Below, in pieces: positions 34,604 through 44,358 of a DNA stretch of 64,000 nucleotides; positions within the stretch are counted from its first letter, which is position 1, and the number at the start of each line of letters is the position of its first letter. Source of the stretch: DASYRM01 sp036004405 (GTDB taxonomy: Bacteria; Acidobacteriota; Vicinamibacteria; Vicinamibacterales; UBA2999). The notes beneath the pieces were generated by a model. That model was not told where the DNA came from. It worked only from the letters and a program-made list of their open reading frames with translations, and ran no database searches. The position numbers and the translations under genes are program-made. The DNA lies in assembly GCA_036004405.1 (NCBI GenBank), contig DASYRM010000154.1, positions 8,417-72,416 of the forward strand. The letters run 5' to 3'.

Positions 34604-35860
34604 TTAACCGACGAGCACGATCTGAATGTCGCCGACGTTGGTCCGGGTCGGTCCGGTCTTGATGAGATCGCCGAGGCGATCGAAAAACGCATAGGTATTG
34701 TTGTCTCGTAAATAGCTGTCTGGATCCTGGATTCCGGCGGCATGGGCGCGGGCAAAGGTCGTCGAGTCGCCAATGGCGCCGGCCGCGTCGGTGGGGCCGT
34801 CGATCCCGTCGGTCCCGACGCTGGCCACCACCGCCGTCTCACCCAGTGGATGGATGGCACGGGCCGCGGCGAAGGTGAACTCCTGATTGCGCCCGCCCTT
34901 GCCCGTTCCCGTCACGGTGACGGTGGTCTCGCCGGCGGCAATCACGCACGCGGGCCGCGCCAGCCTCGCTGCCGCGCCGGCCGCCCGTGCCACGTGCGAC
35001 GCGGCCGCCTCACGCGCTTCGCCGGTCACCGGCTCGTCCACGACGTGGACGTCGTACCCGCGCGACGCGGCGGCCTGCCGGGCCCCGTCCACGGCGCCGC
35101 GCTGCGGGCCGATGACCACGGCGGTGGCGCGCTCGAGGACTGCGTCGCCGGCGCCTGGCGTCTCCCGCAGTTCGCCGGCGGCCCCCGCGCGCAGCCGTCG
35201 CACGACGGATGCCGGAAACGCCCCGTCGCCCCGGCGCCGGGCCAGCACGGCCAGGGCGTCGGCAAACGTGCTGGGATCGGCCACCGTCGGCCCGGACGCG
35301 ATGACACTGAGGTCGTCGCCCACCACGTCCGACACCGCCAGGGCGAGCGTGCGTCCGCCGCACGCCGCGGCCAGCAGCCCGCCCTTGATGGCCGACAGGT
35401 GCTTGCGGACAGTGTTCAGCTCCTGGATGTCGGCGCCGGCCTCGAGCAGGCGGCGCACGGTCTGCTGCTTCTCCTCGAGGGTCACGCCATCGGCCGGCAG
35501 CGACATGAGCGCGGATCCGCCGCCCGACAACAGCACCAGCAGCAGTTCGTCGGCGCGGACGCGGCCGGCGACGGCGAGCGCGCGGCGCGCGCCCTCGAGG
35601 CTGCCCGCGGTGGGCAGCGGATGGCCGCCCGTATGCCACTCGGTGCCCGGCGGCGCGGCCGGCGAGCCGGCCGGACCGATGCCGAGCATCGTGCGCGGTG
35701 TGATGCCGTAGCTGACGCACGCCTCGAGCATCACCGACGCGGCCTTGCCGGCAGCGATCACGTGGACGGCGGCGGCGTTGAGCGCGCGCGCCATCGACGG
35801 CTCGACGATCGCCTTACGAACCAGCGCACCGGCGTCCACGGCATCGAGTGCCGCGCGCAC
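34604..35860 (-). CDS. Glycerate kinase (DUF4147/GckA family)
   Basis: 418 residues from GTG 35860. The family's N-terminal domain VIAAGKAASVML and LLSGGGSALMSLP, TVRKHLSAIKGG, GDDLSVIASGP and the C-terminal GKGGRNQEF with GTDGIDGPTDAAG are present. It phosphorylates D-glycerate, usually to 2-phosphoglycerate in this family, for the serine/glyoxylate pathways. The homologous reading frame appears to continue about 16 codons upstream of the GTG (Asp-Leu-Thr-Arg-Ser-Leu...) with no canonical start codon there, so the true start may be a rare codon such as CTG. Lies between an unknown small gene and rnr. Confidence 0.93.
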   Translation of the reverse strand: MRAALDAVDAGALVRKAIVEPSMARALNAAAVHVIAAGKAASVMLEACVSYGITPRTMLGIGPAGSPAAPPGTEWHTGGHPLPTAGSLEGARRALAVAGRVRADELLLVLLSGGGSALMSLPADGVTLEEKQQTVRRLLEAGADIQELNTVRKHLSAIKGGLLAAACGGRTLALAVSDVVGDDLSVIASGPTVADPSTFADALAVLARRRGDGAFPASVVRRLRAGAAGELRETPGAGDAVLERATAVVIGPQRGAVDGARQAAASRGYDVHVVDEPVTGEAREAAASHVARAAGAAARLARPACVIAAGETTVTVTGTGKGGRNQEFTFAAARAIHPLGETAVVASVGTDGIDGPTDAAGAIGDSTTFARAHAAGIQDPDSYLRDNNTYAFFDRLGDLIKTGPTRTNVGDIQIVLVG

Positions 35861-35906
35861 GACGTCGTGCAGATCGGTTCTGAGTTGTGCGAGGGATCGC
35901 GTCAGA

Positions 35907-36218
35907 TCAGTTGACTTGCCGGGGATCGGTCCAGGCGGAGAGCCCGGTGACCACGTCGAACTGCCGCAGCAGGCGGCTCACCACCTGGTCGGCGTCTTCG
36001 TTCGCGCACAGACGATCGAGCTGCCCCATGACTCGGGTGAGCGCCTCTTCGACGTCCATGACCGCGCGCTCGGAGTAGTACTCCCGCTGCTGATCGAGGC
36101 AGCGCTGGCACTTGATGAACTCTTCGCGGTAGAAGCTGGAACGGGAATAACAGGACGGCTCCCAGAGTGGGACCGAATCGGTCAGAAAGCGTGAAACCCG
36201 TTGCCGTTGGACTTTCAT
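35907..36218 (-). CDS. Hypothetical 103-residue protein
   Basis: I do not recognise it. It is rich in Arg, Glu and Gln with four cysteines, one pair as CQRC near residue 38, and a helical C-terminal half (ALTRVMGQLDRLCANEDADQVVSRLL). It could bind a metal or pair with a partner. It has its own promoter (TTGACA, 18 bases, TAGACT) about 17 bases upstream of ATG 36218, and it probably forms an operon with the glycerate kinase and rnr. No membrane segment or signal peptide. Confidence 0.6.
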   Translation of the reverse strand: MKVQRQRVSRFLTDSVPLWEPSCYSRSSFYREEFIKCQRCLDQQREYYSERAVMDVEEALTRVMGQLDRLCANEDADQVVSRLLRQFDVVTGLSAWTDPRQVN

Positions 36219-36234
36219 GCGGCCGATTGGATCC

Positions 36235-36264
36235 AGTCTAGCGAGGCCACCTTGGCCATGTCAA
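36235..36264 (-). promoter_or_regulatory. Sigma70-type promoter of the hypothetical-glycerate kinase-rnr operon
   Basis: On the minus strand TTGACA (36264-36259), 18-base spacer, TAGACT (36240-36235). Predicted start near 36228, giving a leader of about 10 bases. The 98-base gap to ftsX also contains a G+C hairpin (GCCCGCC/GGCGGGC, 36295-36314) without a T-run. Confidence 0.6.
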
Positions 36265-36316
36265 CGCGGTGTTACCTGGGAGCAGTGCGTGATTGCCCGC
36301 CCTCCGGGGCGGGCGG

Positions 36317-37204
36317 CTATACCGCGTGGCGCGAGGCCGCAAAGCCCCCCACGCCCCCCACCACCATGCCCCCGGCCACGAGGAGCGCGCAGAACCGCGC
36401 AGGCAGGAACTGGGGATCTACGCCTTCCAACGCCGCGGTGAGCTGCGGTCCCCAGGAGGCGCTCGCCACGCTGAAACCGCCCCACAACAGCAGCACGGCC
36501 GCAACGGCACCGAAGCCGCCCTGCAGCAGCCCTTCGGCCACGAACGGCCCACGAATGAAGGCCAGCGACGCCCCGACGAGCTGCATGATCTCGAGCTCCT
36601 CGCGCCGCGCGTGCAGGCCGAGCCGGACCACGGCCGCCACCGTCACGGCGGCCGCCACCGCCATGAGCAGCGCCAGCACGCCGCCGGCGCGCCGCAGGGC
36701 GTTGAGCCCGGCGCCCACCTTGGCGAGCCAGGCGCGGTCGTACCGCACGTCGGACACCCCGGGCAGCGTGGCCACCTTTTTCAGCAGCGCATCGGCCCGG
36801 CCGTCGGCTTCGGCCGCGGCCTGCATCCGCACCTCGATGGAGGCCGGGAACGGGTTGTCGCCGATGCCCGCCGCGGTCGAGGCGAGCTCGGCGAACTCGG
36901 TTCTGAACCGTACCAGCGCCTGCTCCTTCGAGACATAGTCGCGGCCGGCGGCGGCGCCGCTTTGATCGACGAGGGCCTCGATGACGCCGCGCTGCTCCGA
37001 GGTGGCGTCGTCGCGCAGGTACACCGAGAACTCGGCGCTCGTCGTCCAGCGCGCGAGCAGCCGCTCGACGTTCCAGGTCACGAGCAGCAGCGCGCCGAGC
37101 ACGCTCATGGCCAACGCGATCGCCACGACGGCGAACAGCGTCGAGCCGCCGCCGCGGCGCAGGCTCGCCCAGCCCTGACGAAACGCGTAGTCGAAGGCCC
37201 TCAT
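36317..37204 (-). CDS. ftsX: Cell-division protein FtsX
   Basis: 295 residues with four membrane helices: one after the N-terminus (LFAVVAIALAMSVLGALLLV), a periplasmic domain (about 55-165), then three helices. It pairs with FtsE as a non-transporting ABC complex that activates peptidoglycan hydrolases at the division site. Begins 4 bases after the ftsE stop. No SEDS or EnvC partner in view. Confidence 0.95.
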   Translation of the reverse strand: MRAFDYAFRQGWASLRRGGGSTLFAVVAIALAMSVLGALLLVTWNVERLLARWTTSAEFSVYLRDDATSEQRGVIEALVDQSGAAAGRDYVSKEQALVRFRTEFAELASTAAGIGDNPFPASIEVRMQAAAEADGRADALLKKVATLPGVSDVRYDRAWLAKVGAGLNALRRAGGVLALLMAVAAAVTVAAVVRLGLHARREELEIMQLVGASLAFIRGPFVAEGLLQGGFGAVAAVLLLWGGFSVASASWGPQLTAALEGVDPQFLPARFCALLVAGGMVVGGVGGFAASRHAV

Positions 37205-37208
37205 GCGA

Positions 37209-37883
37209 TTACGCCCGCATGCCTTCGGCCACTTCGACGATGCGGCCCTGGTCGAGCGTGATGCTGCGCCGGCCCACCAGCCGGATCAGTTCGCGGTCGT
37301 GAGTGGCAATGAGCACGGTGGTACCGCCGGCGTTGATCTCGCGGAACAGGTTCATGATTTCGAGCGACAGGTCCGGATCGAGGTTGCCCGTCGGCTCGTC
37401 GGCCAGCAGCAGCGCCGGGTCGTTCATGAGCGCGCGCGCGATCGAGATGCGCTGTTGCTCGCCGCCCGAGAGCTCCTGCGGGTAGGCGTTCATGCGGTGC
37501 TGCAACCCCACCCACTTCAGCACCTGGAACGCGCGCCGCCGCTGCTGCGCGGGGGCCACGCCGATGACCTCCGACACGAACGAGATGTTCTCGAGCACCG
37601 TCCGCCGCTGTATCAGCTTGAAGTCCTGGAAGACGAAACCGATGCCGCGCCGGTATTCCTGGATCTCGCTGCGCGACAGGTTGGCCAGGTTGTGGCCGTT
37701 GACGATGATCTCGCCCTCGTTCGGGCGCTCCTTCATCAGGAGCAGGCGGAGCAAGGTGGATTTGCCGGCGCCGCTCGGCCCGGTGAGGAACACGAACTCG
37801 CCCTTGCCCACCGTGATCGTCAGATCGCGGAGCGCGTAGAGGCCTCGCCCATAAAGCTTCGACAGGCGGTGCGTCGTGATCAC
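37209..37883 (-). CDS. ftsE: Cell-division ATP-binding protein FtsE
   Basis: 224 residues. Walker A GPSGAGKS, Q-loop FVFQDFKL, signature LSGGEQQRISIARAL, Walker B LLLADEPTGNLD and switch His ATHDREL. Start is GTG 37883. TATACT ends 8 bases ahead of it on this strand, so the mRNA may be leaderless. Partner FtsX is immediately downstream. Confidence 0.97.
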   Translation of the reverse strand: MITTHRLSKLYGRGLYALRDLTITVGKGEFVFLTGPSGAGKSTLLRLLLMKERPNEGEIIVNGHNLANLSRSEIQEYRRGIGFVFQDFKLIQRRTVLENISFVSEVIGVAPAQQRRRAFQVLKWVGLQHRMNAYPQELSGGEQQRISIARALMNDPALLLADEPTGNLDPDLSLEIMNLFREINAGGTTVLIATHDRELIRLVGRRSITLDQGRIVEVAEGMRA

Positions 37884-37891
37884 GTATCGGG

Positions 37892-37897
37892 AGTATA
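37892..37897 (-). promoter_or_regulatory. TATACT box of a probable leaderless ftsEX promoter
   Basis: TATACT on the minus strand, 8 bases before GTG 37883. No Shine-Dalgarno between, so transcription would start at or within a base or two of the start codon. No matching -35 seen. Confidence 0.45.
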
Positions 37898-37906
37898 CAG
37901 CCGCAC

Positions 37907-37926
37907 GGGCCGCCTGAAGGCGGCCC

Positions 37927-37930
<4 letters not shown>
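37907..37930 (+). repeat. TGAA-loop palindrome, copy 3
   Basis: GGGCCGCC-TGAA-GGCGGCCC followed by CTAC, identical to copy 4 at 61768. Its end overlaps the stop codon region of gatB (stop 37929-37927) and lies upstream of ftsE. Confidence 0.85.
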
Positions 37931-39396
<1,466 letters not shown>

Positions 39397-39442
39397 CGTC
39401 GGCCACCGCTCACAGTATCTCTTTGTGCGCCTCCGGCGCACG

Positions 39443-41041
39443 TCATACGCGAGGGCCAGCCGCCTTGACCGCCGGGGCGACGTCGCCCTCGAAGGTCTTG
39501 AAGTTGTCGGCGAACATCTGCGCCAGCTTCTTCGCCTGCTCGTCGTACTTCGCCGCGTCGGGCCAGGTGCTGCGGGCGTCGAGCACGCCGTCGGGCACCC
39601 CGGGCACCGAAGTCGGCACGTCGAGGTTGAACACGGGGTGGTTCTTGAACGTCGCGTTATCGAGCTTCCCGGTGAGCGCCGCGGTGATCATGGCGCGCGT
39701 GTGCGCGATCTTCATGCGGCTGCCGACGCCATACGCGCCGCCCGTCCAGCCGGTGTTGACCAGCCACACCTTGGCCTTGTGCCTGGCGATCTTCTCGCCC
39801 AGCATCTTGGCGTAGACGTTGGGATTGAGCGGCAGGAACGGCGCCCCGAAGCAGGTACTGAACGTCGCTTTCGGCTCCGTCACGCCCTTCTCGGTGCCGG
39901 CCACCTTTGCCGTGTAGCCCGAGAGGTAGTGGTACATGGCGCCCTCGGGAGTGAGGCGCGCGATGGGCGGCAGCACCCCGTAGGCGTCCGCCGTCAGCAT
40001 CACCACGTTCGTCGGGTGACCGCCAAGCCCGGAGAGCGCGGCGTTGTCGATGAAGGTGATCGGATACGAGCTGCGCGTGTTCTCCGTGAGCGACGCGTCG
40101 TCGAGGTCGAGCGTGCGGAGCTCGGGATCGATGACCACGTTCTCGAGGACGGTACCGAAGCGCCGCGTGGTCTCGTAGATCTGCGGCTCGGCTTCCTTCG
40201 ACAGCTTGATCACCTTCGCGTAGCAGCCACCCTCGAAGTTGAAGACGCCGGTGTCGCTCCAGCCGTGCTCGTCGTCGCCAATGAGCTGCCGTTCGGGATC
40301 GCTCGAGAGCGTCGTCTTGCCGGTGCCGGAGAGGCCGAAGAAGAGCGCCGTGTCGCCGCCGGCGCCGATGTTGGCCGAGCAGTGCATCGAGAGGACGCCC
40401 TGGAGCGGCAGCGTGTAGTTGAGGATGCTGAAGATCGACTTCTTGATTTCGCCCGCGTAGTGGGTGCCGCCGATGAGAACCATCTTGCGGCCGAAGTGCA
40501 CGAGGATGAACACCTCCGAGCGCGTGCCGTGTTTCGCCGGGTCGGCCTTGAATTTCGGAGCATCGATCACGGTGTATTCCGGTCGATGCTCCCGGCGCTT
40601 CTGCGGATCGTTCTCGGGGAGAAACATGTTGCGCGCAAACAGGTTGTGCCACGCGAACTCGTTCACCACCCGGATCGGCATCTTGTACTTCGGGTCGGTG
40701 CCGCCCCACGCGTCCAGGACGAACAGATCCTTGTCCTGGAGGTAGGCCATCATGTCCTTGTGGAGCGCGTCGAACCTGGCCTCGTCGATCGGCTTGTTCA
40801 CGGCGCCCCAGTGGACGTGCTTCTCGCTCGCGGCTTCCTTGACGACGAACTTGTCGTTCGGCGACCGGCCGGTGTGGGCGCCGGTGCGCGCAACGAGCGG
40901 CCCTTCGGCGGCAAGCGACGCCTCGCCGCGGGCCAGCGCCTGCTCGTACAGGGCGGCGGGACTCAGGTTCCAGTAGACGCGTCCGGATCGCACGATTCCG
41001 AGCGCTTCGAGACCGAACGCCCGCTCGACCTGTGTGGTCAT
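39443..41041 (-). CDS. pckA: Phosphoenolpyruvate carboxykinase (ATP)
   Basis: 532 residues, the ATP-dependent type: converts oxaloacetate and ATP to PEP, CO2 and ADP, the gateway to gluconeogenesis. ATP-binding FFGLSGTGKTTLSSD, LIGDDEHGWSD metal site and the GARTGAHTGRSPNDKF-like substrate loop are present. GGAG stands just before ATG 41041. My own count of the printed bases near this start differs by one from the frame, so treat the coordinate as good to one base. Diverges from the ECF sigma factor over a 200-base spacer. Confidence 0.97.
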   Translation of the reverse strand: MTTQVERAFGLEALGIVRSGRVYWNLSPAALYEQALARGEASLAAEGPLVARTGAHTGRSPNDKFVVKEAASEKHVHWGAVNKPIDEARFDALHKDMMAYLQDKDLFVLDAWGGTDPKYKMPIRVVNEFAWHNLFARNMFLPENDPQKRREHRPEYTVIDAPKFKADPAKHGTRSEVFILVHFGRKMVLIGGTHYAGEIKKSIFSILNYTLPLQGVLSMHCSANIGAGGDTALFFGLSGTGKTTLSSDPERQLIGDDEHGWSDTGVFNFEGGCYAKVIKLSKEAEPQIYETTRRFGTVLENVVIDPELRTLDLDDASLTENTRSSYPITFIDNAALSGLGGHPTNVVMLTADAYGVLPPIARLTPEGAMYHYLSGYTAKVAGTEKGVTEPKATFSTCFGAPFLPLNPNVYAKMLGEKIARHKAKVWLVNTGWTGGAYGVGSRMKIAHTRAMITAALTGKLDNATFKNHPVFNLDVPTSVPGVPDGVLDARSTWPDAAKYDEQAKKLAQMFADNFKTFEGDVAPAVKAAGPRV

Positions 41042-41227
41042 ATCTCCTCTCACTCCTTCTGGGCTCGCAGCGGGTGGGTCGTCTGGGACCTCCGCCACCC
41101 TGCGGCCCCACGGAAACGAACGCCGCGGGCCGGCAGTATACGGTGAAGCTTCAGATCGTACCGGCCGAGTCGGAAGCAAGTCAACCCGAAGATGTCCGCG
41201 GCGGCCGGTCTGGAAGCCCTTCCGGAG

Positions 41228-41233
41228 TATAGT
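41228..41233 (+). promoter_or_regulatory. TATAGT box of a probable leaderless ECF sigma promoter
   Basis: TATAGT followed by 7 bases and GTG 41241. No Shine-Dalgarno. The rest of the 200-base spacer to pckA shows no other clear element. Confidence 0.4.
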
Positions 41234-41240
41234 GATAGCT

Positions 41241-41900
41241 GTGGCGATGACCAGGCTTCCGCGCCGCGCCGAGACGACCGACCCGACGGGCGTGGTCCGC
41301 CCGGTGCTGTCGAAGGAGTCGGAGATTGCCGGGGCGATCAAGGCGCTCGTCTTGGCCGGCCAGCGCGACGCCGCCCGCGAACGGTTCGGGGAGCTGGTCG
41401 CGCGCCAACAGCGCCGCGCCGTCCGCATCGCCTACCAGTACCTGCGCGACGTCCACGACGCCGACGAAGCGGTGCAGGACGCGTTCGTGAAGGTGTTCAC
41501 CCACATCACGAGCTACCGCGAGGAGCTGCCCTTCGAGGTCTGGTTCACCCGCATCCTCGTCAACGGCTGCCTCGATCTGCGCAAGGCGCGCGCGCGCCGC
41601 CTGCGCTGGGCGCTGCCCATGTCGAGTCAGACCGACGCGCCGCCGCCCGAGCCGGTGGCGCCCCGCACCAACGCCGAGGCACGGCTCATCTCGGCTCAGC
41701 GCACGCAGACGATCGGTACGGCCATCGGGCGGCTGCCGAACCGCCAGCGTGAAGTGTTCACGCTCTGCCACATCGCCGAGCAGACGACGGCCGAAGTGAG
41801 CCGCGCGCTGGGACTGAGCGAGGCCACGGTGCGTGTGCACCTGTTCCGCGCCGTCCGCAAGCTCCGCACCCTCCTGCGGGACGAAGAGGCCCTCGCATGA
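41241..41900 (+). CDS. ECF-family RNA polymerase sigma factor
   Basis: 219 residues from GTG 41241 (ATG 41247 is two codons in). Region 2 with ARQQRRAVRIAYQYLRDVHDADEAVQDAFVKVF and region 4 with IGRLPNRQREVFTLCHIAEQTTAEVSRALGLS-like helix-turn-helix (about 160-205). It overlaps the putative anti-sigma gene by 4 bases, the usual pairing. Some 30 residues before region 2 are basic and of no known family. Target promoters are not visible; its own start has a TATAGT box instead of the AAC-type ECF motif. Confidence 0.93.
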   Translation: MAMTRLPRRAETTDPTGVVRPVLSKESEIAGAIKALVLAGQRDAARERFGELVARQQRRAVRIAYQYLRDVHDADEAVQDAFVKVFTHITSYREELPFEVWFTRILVNGCLDLRKARARRLRWALPMSSQTDAPPPEPVAPRTNAEARLISAQRTQTIGTAIGRLPNRQREVFTLCHIAEQTTAEVSRALGLSEATVRVHLFRAVRKLRTLLRDEEALA

Positions 41901-42481
41901 CCCGTCACCATCTCACGGACACCGAGATCCTCGCGCTGCACTTCGACACCCAGCGGGACGGCGACGCGCACGATCACGTAGCGGCGTGCGCCACGTGTCA
42001 GGCTCGCGGCCGCGCCGTGACGGAGCTCCTCGACGAGGTCACGCGCGCAACAACGTCGGACACCGACGCCCTCTTCGGCGGCGAGATGCTGGCGCGACAG
42101 CACGCGCGCATCATGGGACGCGTGGCGCAGGAGTGCCGCTCGGCGCGCATCATCAGCTTCCCCACCGCGCCGCCGGCCCCGGTGCGTCCGGTTCGCGGGG
42201 GCACGCGCTGGGTGGCGGCCGCGGTGGCGGCCGGCGTCATCCTCGGCATCGTTGGCGAGCACGTCACCGAACGCATCGCGCGGAGCGGCCGCCCGGTGCG
42301 CCCGTTCGCGGTGCCGGCCGTGCAGGTCGTGGCCGAGCCCGGCGTGGCCGTGCGCGCCGTGTCGACCAGCTCCGACGACGATTTCTACGGCCAGGTCGAG
42401 CTCGCCTTCGGCAGCGCGGCCCCGGCGGCGCTGCGGCCGCTCGACGTGCTCACGCCGCGGGTCACCGACGTGCGTGAGTAG
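41897..42481 (+). CDS. Putative anti-sigma factor with zinc-binding N-terminus
   Basis: 194 residues. The N-terminus holds a zf-HC2-like pattern (His-x3-Cys-x2-Cys: HVAACATCQ around residues 27-35), a helix, and one membrane segment (about 105-122; WVAAAVAAGVILGIV), then a periplasmic tail of 70 residues. This is the anatomy of membrane anti-sigma factors that hold an ECF factor until an envelope signal. It overlaps the sigma gene by 4 bases and overlaps the ispH start by 8 bases. No close family name can be given. Confidence 0.7.
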   Translation: MTRHHLTDTEILALHFDTQRDGDAHDHVAACATCQARGRAVTELLDEVTRATTSDTDALFGGEMLARQHARIMGRVAQECRSARIISFPTAPPAPVRPVRGGTRWVAAAVAAGVILGIVGEHVTERIARSGRPVRPFAVPAVQVVAEPGVAVRAVSTSSDDDFYGQVELAFGSAAPAALRPLDVLTPRVTDVRE

Positions 42482-43673
42482 CCCGTCAAGTCCGCTCATC
42501 TTCCGCAAGGGTCTCGATCGCAAGCGCGAGGTCGCGCAGGTACTCGCCGAGAGCTACCACAGCGATCTCGTGGCGCGGATCAAACAGGACGGCTTCCGCT
42601 ACGACTCCGGCCGGCTCACCATCCACATCGCCAGGGAGTTTGGTTTCTGCTACGGCGTGGACCGCGCCGTGGACTACGCCTACCAGGCGCGCTCGCGCTT
42701 TCCCGATCGCACGGTGTACCTGACCGGCGAAATCATCCACAACCCGCACGTCAACGACCGGCTCCGCACGCTTGGCGTCCGCTTCCTCAGCGACGAGGGC
42801 ATGTCGGACGACCGGATCACGCCCGACGACGTGGTGATCCTGCCGGCGTTCGGCATCACCATCGAAGCCCTCGAGGCCTTCGTGGCCAAGGGCTGCACGC
42901 TGGTGGACACCACCTGCGGGTCGGTGCTCAACGTGTGGAAGAACGTCAAGCGCTACGGCGAGGACGGGCTGACCTCGGTCATCCACGGCAAGTTCTGGCA
43001 CGAGGAGACGCGCGCCACCGCGTCGCAGGCCTCGCGCGGCGCCGGCTCGCACTATCTCGTCGTCCTCAATCACGCGCAGGCGCTCCAGGCGTGCGATTAC
43101 ATCCGGCACGGCGGCGACCGCCAGGTGTTCCTGCGAACGTTCGAGCACGCGGTCTCGCCCGGGTTCGATCCGGATCAGCACCTGCAGCGCATCGGCTGCG
43201 CAAACCAGACGACCATGCTGAGCTCGGAGTCGCTCGAAATCGGCGAGCTGTTCCGGGCGGCCATACGCGATCGGTATGGCGATGCCGAGCTCGCCTCGCG
43301 GTTCCGGGCGTTCGACACGATCTGCAGCGCCACGCAAGACCGTCAGGACGCCGTGCTGGCGCTTCTCGACCAGCAGCGGCTCGACCTGATGCTGGTGCTG
43401 GGCGGCTACAACAGCAGCAATACCTTCAACTTGGCGCGCATCTGCGCCGCGCGGCTCCCCACCTTCCACATCGCCGACCCGACCTCCCTGGTGTCGGCCG
43501 CCGAAATCCTGCACAAGCCCGTTGATGCATCGAACGAATTGACCGCCACTGGCTGGCTGCCCGATGGACCTGTGACCGTGGGGCTGACCTCGGGCGCTTC
43601 GACGCCGGACAACCTCGTGGGAGCTGTGATCCGGCGGCTCGACGAACTTGCCAACGAGGCTCCGCCTCTCTAA
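42474..43673 (+). CDS. ispH: 4-hydroxy-3-methylbut-2-enyl diphosphate reductase, plant/cyanobacterial-type
   Basis: Last enzyme of the MEP isoprenoid pathway, reducing HMBPP to IPP and DMAPP with a [4Fe-4S] cluster. 399 residues, the long form known from plastids and cyanobacteria rather than the 310-320-residue E. coli form. The cluster cysteines are C59 (GFCYGV), C148 (TTCGS) and C284 (CSATQDRQ). About 55 N-terminal residues precede the first cysteine. GTG 42474 overlaps the anti-sigma end, so isoprenoid synthesis is tied to the sigma/anti-sigma pair. Confidence 0.95.
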   Translation: MSSPSSPLIFRKGLDRKREVAQVLAESYHSDLVARIKQDGFRYDSGRLTIHIAREFGFCYGVDRAVDYAYQARSRFPDRTVYLTGEIIHNPHVNDRLRTLGVRFLSDEGMSDDRITPDDVVILPAFGITIEALEAFVAKGCTLVDTTCGSVLNVWKNVKRYGEDGLTSVIHGKFWHEETRATASQASRGAGSHYLVVLNHAQALQACDYIRHGGDRQVFLRTFEHAVSPGFDPDQHLQRIGCANQTTMLSSESLEIGELFRAAIRDRYGDAELASRFRAFDTICSATQDRQDAVLALLDQQRLDLMLVLGGYNSSNTFNLARICAARLPTFHIADPTSLVSAAEILHKPVDASNELTATGWLPDGPVTVGLTSGASTPDNLVGAVIRRLDELANEAPPL

Positions 43674-43798
43674 GCAGCTCCGGGCTCCGAAATCCCCGGC
43701 GCGCCCCGGGCAACCGTGCCCCGTCCAAACGCCGTATGTTCTTGTATCATAGGCAGTAAACACCGTCTGCAAGTGCGTCGTAGACGGAGTTGGTAGCC

Positions 43799-44263
43799 AT
43801 GTCCCTTTCACTTCAGACGGCCTCGTCCCAGACGGCTCTGCGCGTGCTCGTCGCCCTGCTCGTTCTTGCAGGCGCCAGCCCGAGTGCCGCGCAGGGCAAG
43901 TTCAAGTGGTGGCAGTCGGATCGGTACAAGACCGAACTGATGCTCACCGCCGATCAGAGCCGCCGTCTCGAGGAGATTTTTCAGAACGCGCTGCCGATGC
44001 TGCGGGCGCAGATGAAGACACTCGAATCGGCCGAGGCCGAGCTCGAGCGCCTCGTGCAGCGCGGTGACGACAGCGCGGTGATGGCGCAGGTGGCGAGGGT
44101 GGAGGCGGCGCGCGCCGAGCTCAACACCTCGCGCACGGTCATGCTCCTCAAGATGCGGAAACTGCTCACGTCCGATCAGTGGATCAAGTTCGGAGCGCTT
44201 CACAAAGCGCTGGAGCACGAACGCGAGCAGGCGCTCCAGCGCAGTAATGCGGCGCCGAAGTAG
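43799..44263 (+). CDS. Spy/CpxP-like periplasmic protein
   Basis: 154 residues: signal peptide (ending PSAAQGK), then an all-helical protein with LTADQSRRLEEIFQNALPML and LLTSDQWIKFGAL, the paired LTxxQ-type motifs of Spy/CpxP heavy-metal-sensor-like proteins. GGAG 9 bases before ATG 43799. It precedes a TolC-RND efflux operon, so it may be a periplasmic chaperone or metal-responsive accessory. A hairpin (CCGCGGC/GCCGCGG, 44306-44328) separates it from tolC. Confidence 0.72.
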   Translation: MSLSLQTASSQTALRVLVALLVLAGASPSAAQGKFKWWQSDRYKTELMLTADQSRRLEEIFQNALPMLRAQMKTLESAEAELERLVQRGDDSAVMAQVARVEAARAELNTSRTVMLLKMRKLLTSDQWIKFGALHKALEHEREQALQRSNAAPK

Positions 44264-44358
44264 CCACTGGGCCATGCCCGGCGACGACGCGCGCGCCATG
44301 TCTGCCCGCGGCGGCCATCAGGCCGCGGATTCCCACGATTCGTAAGGTTCGTACGACG

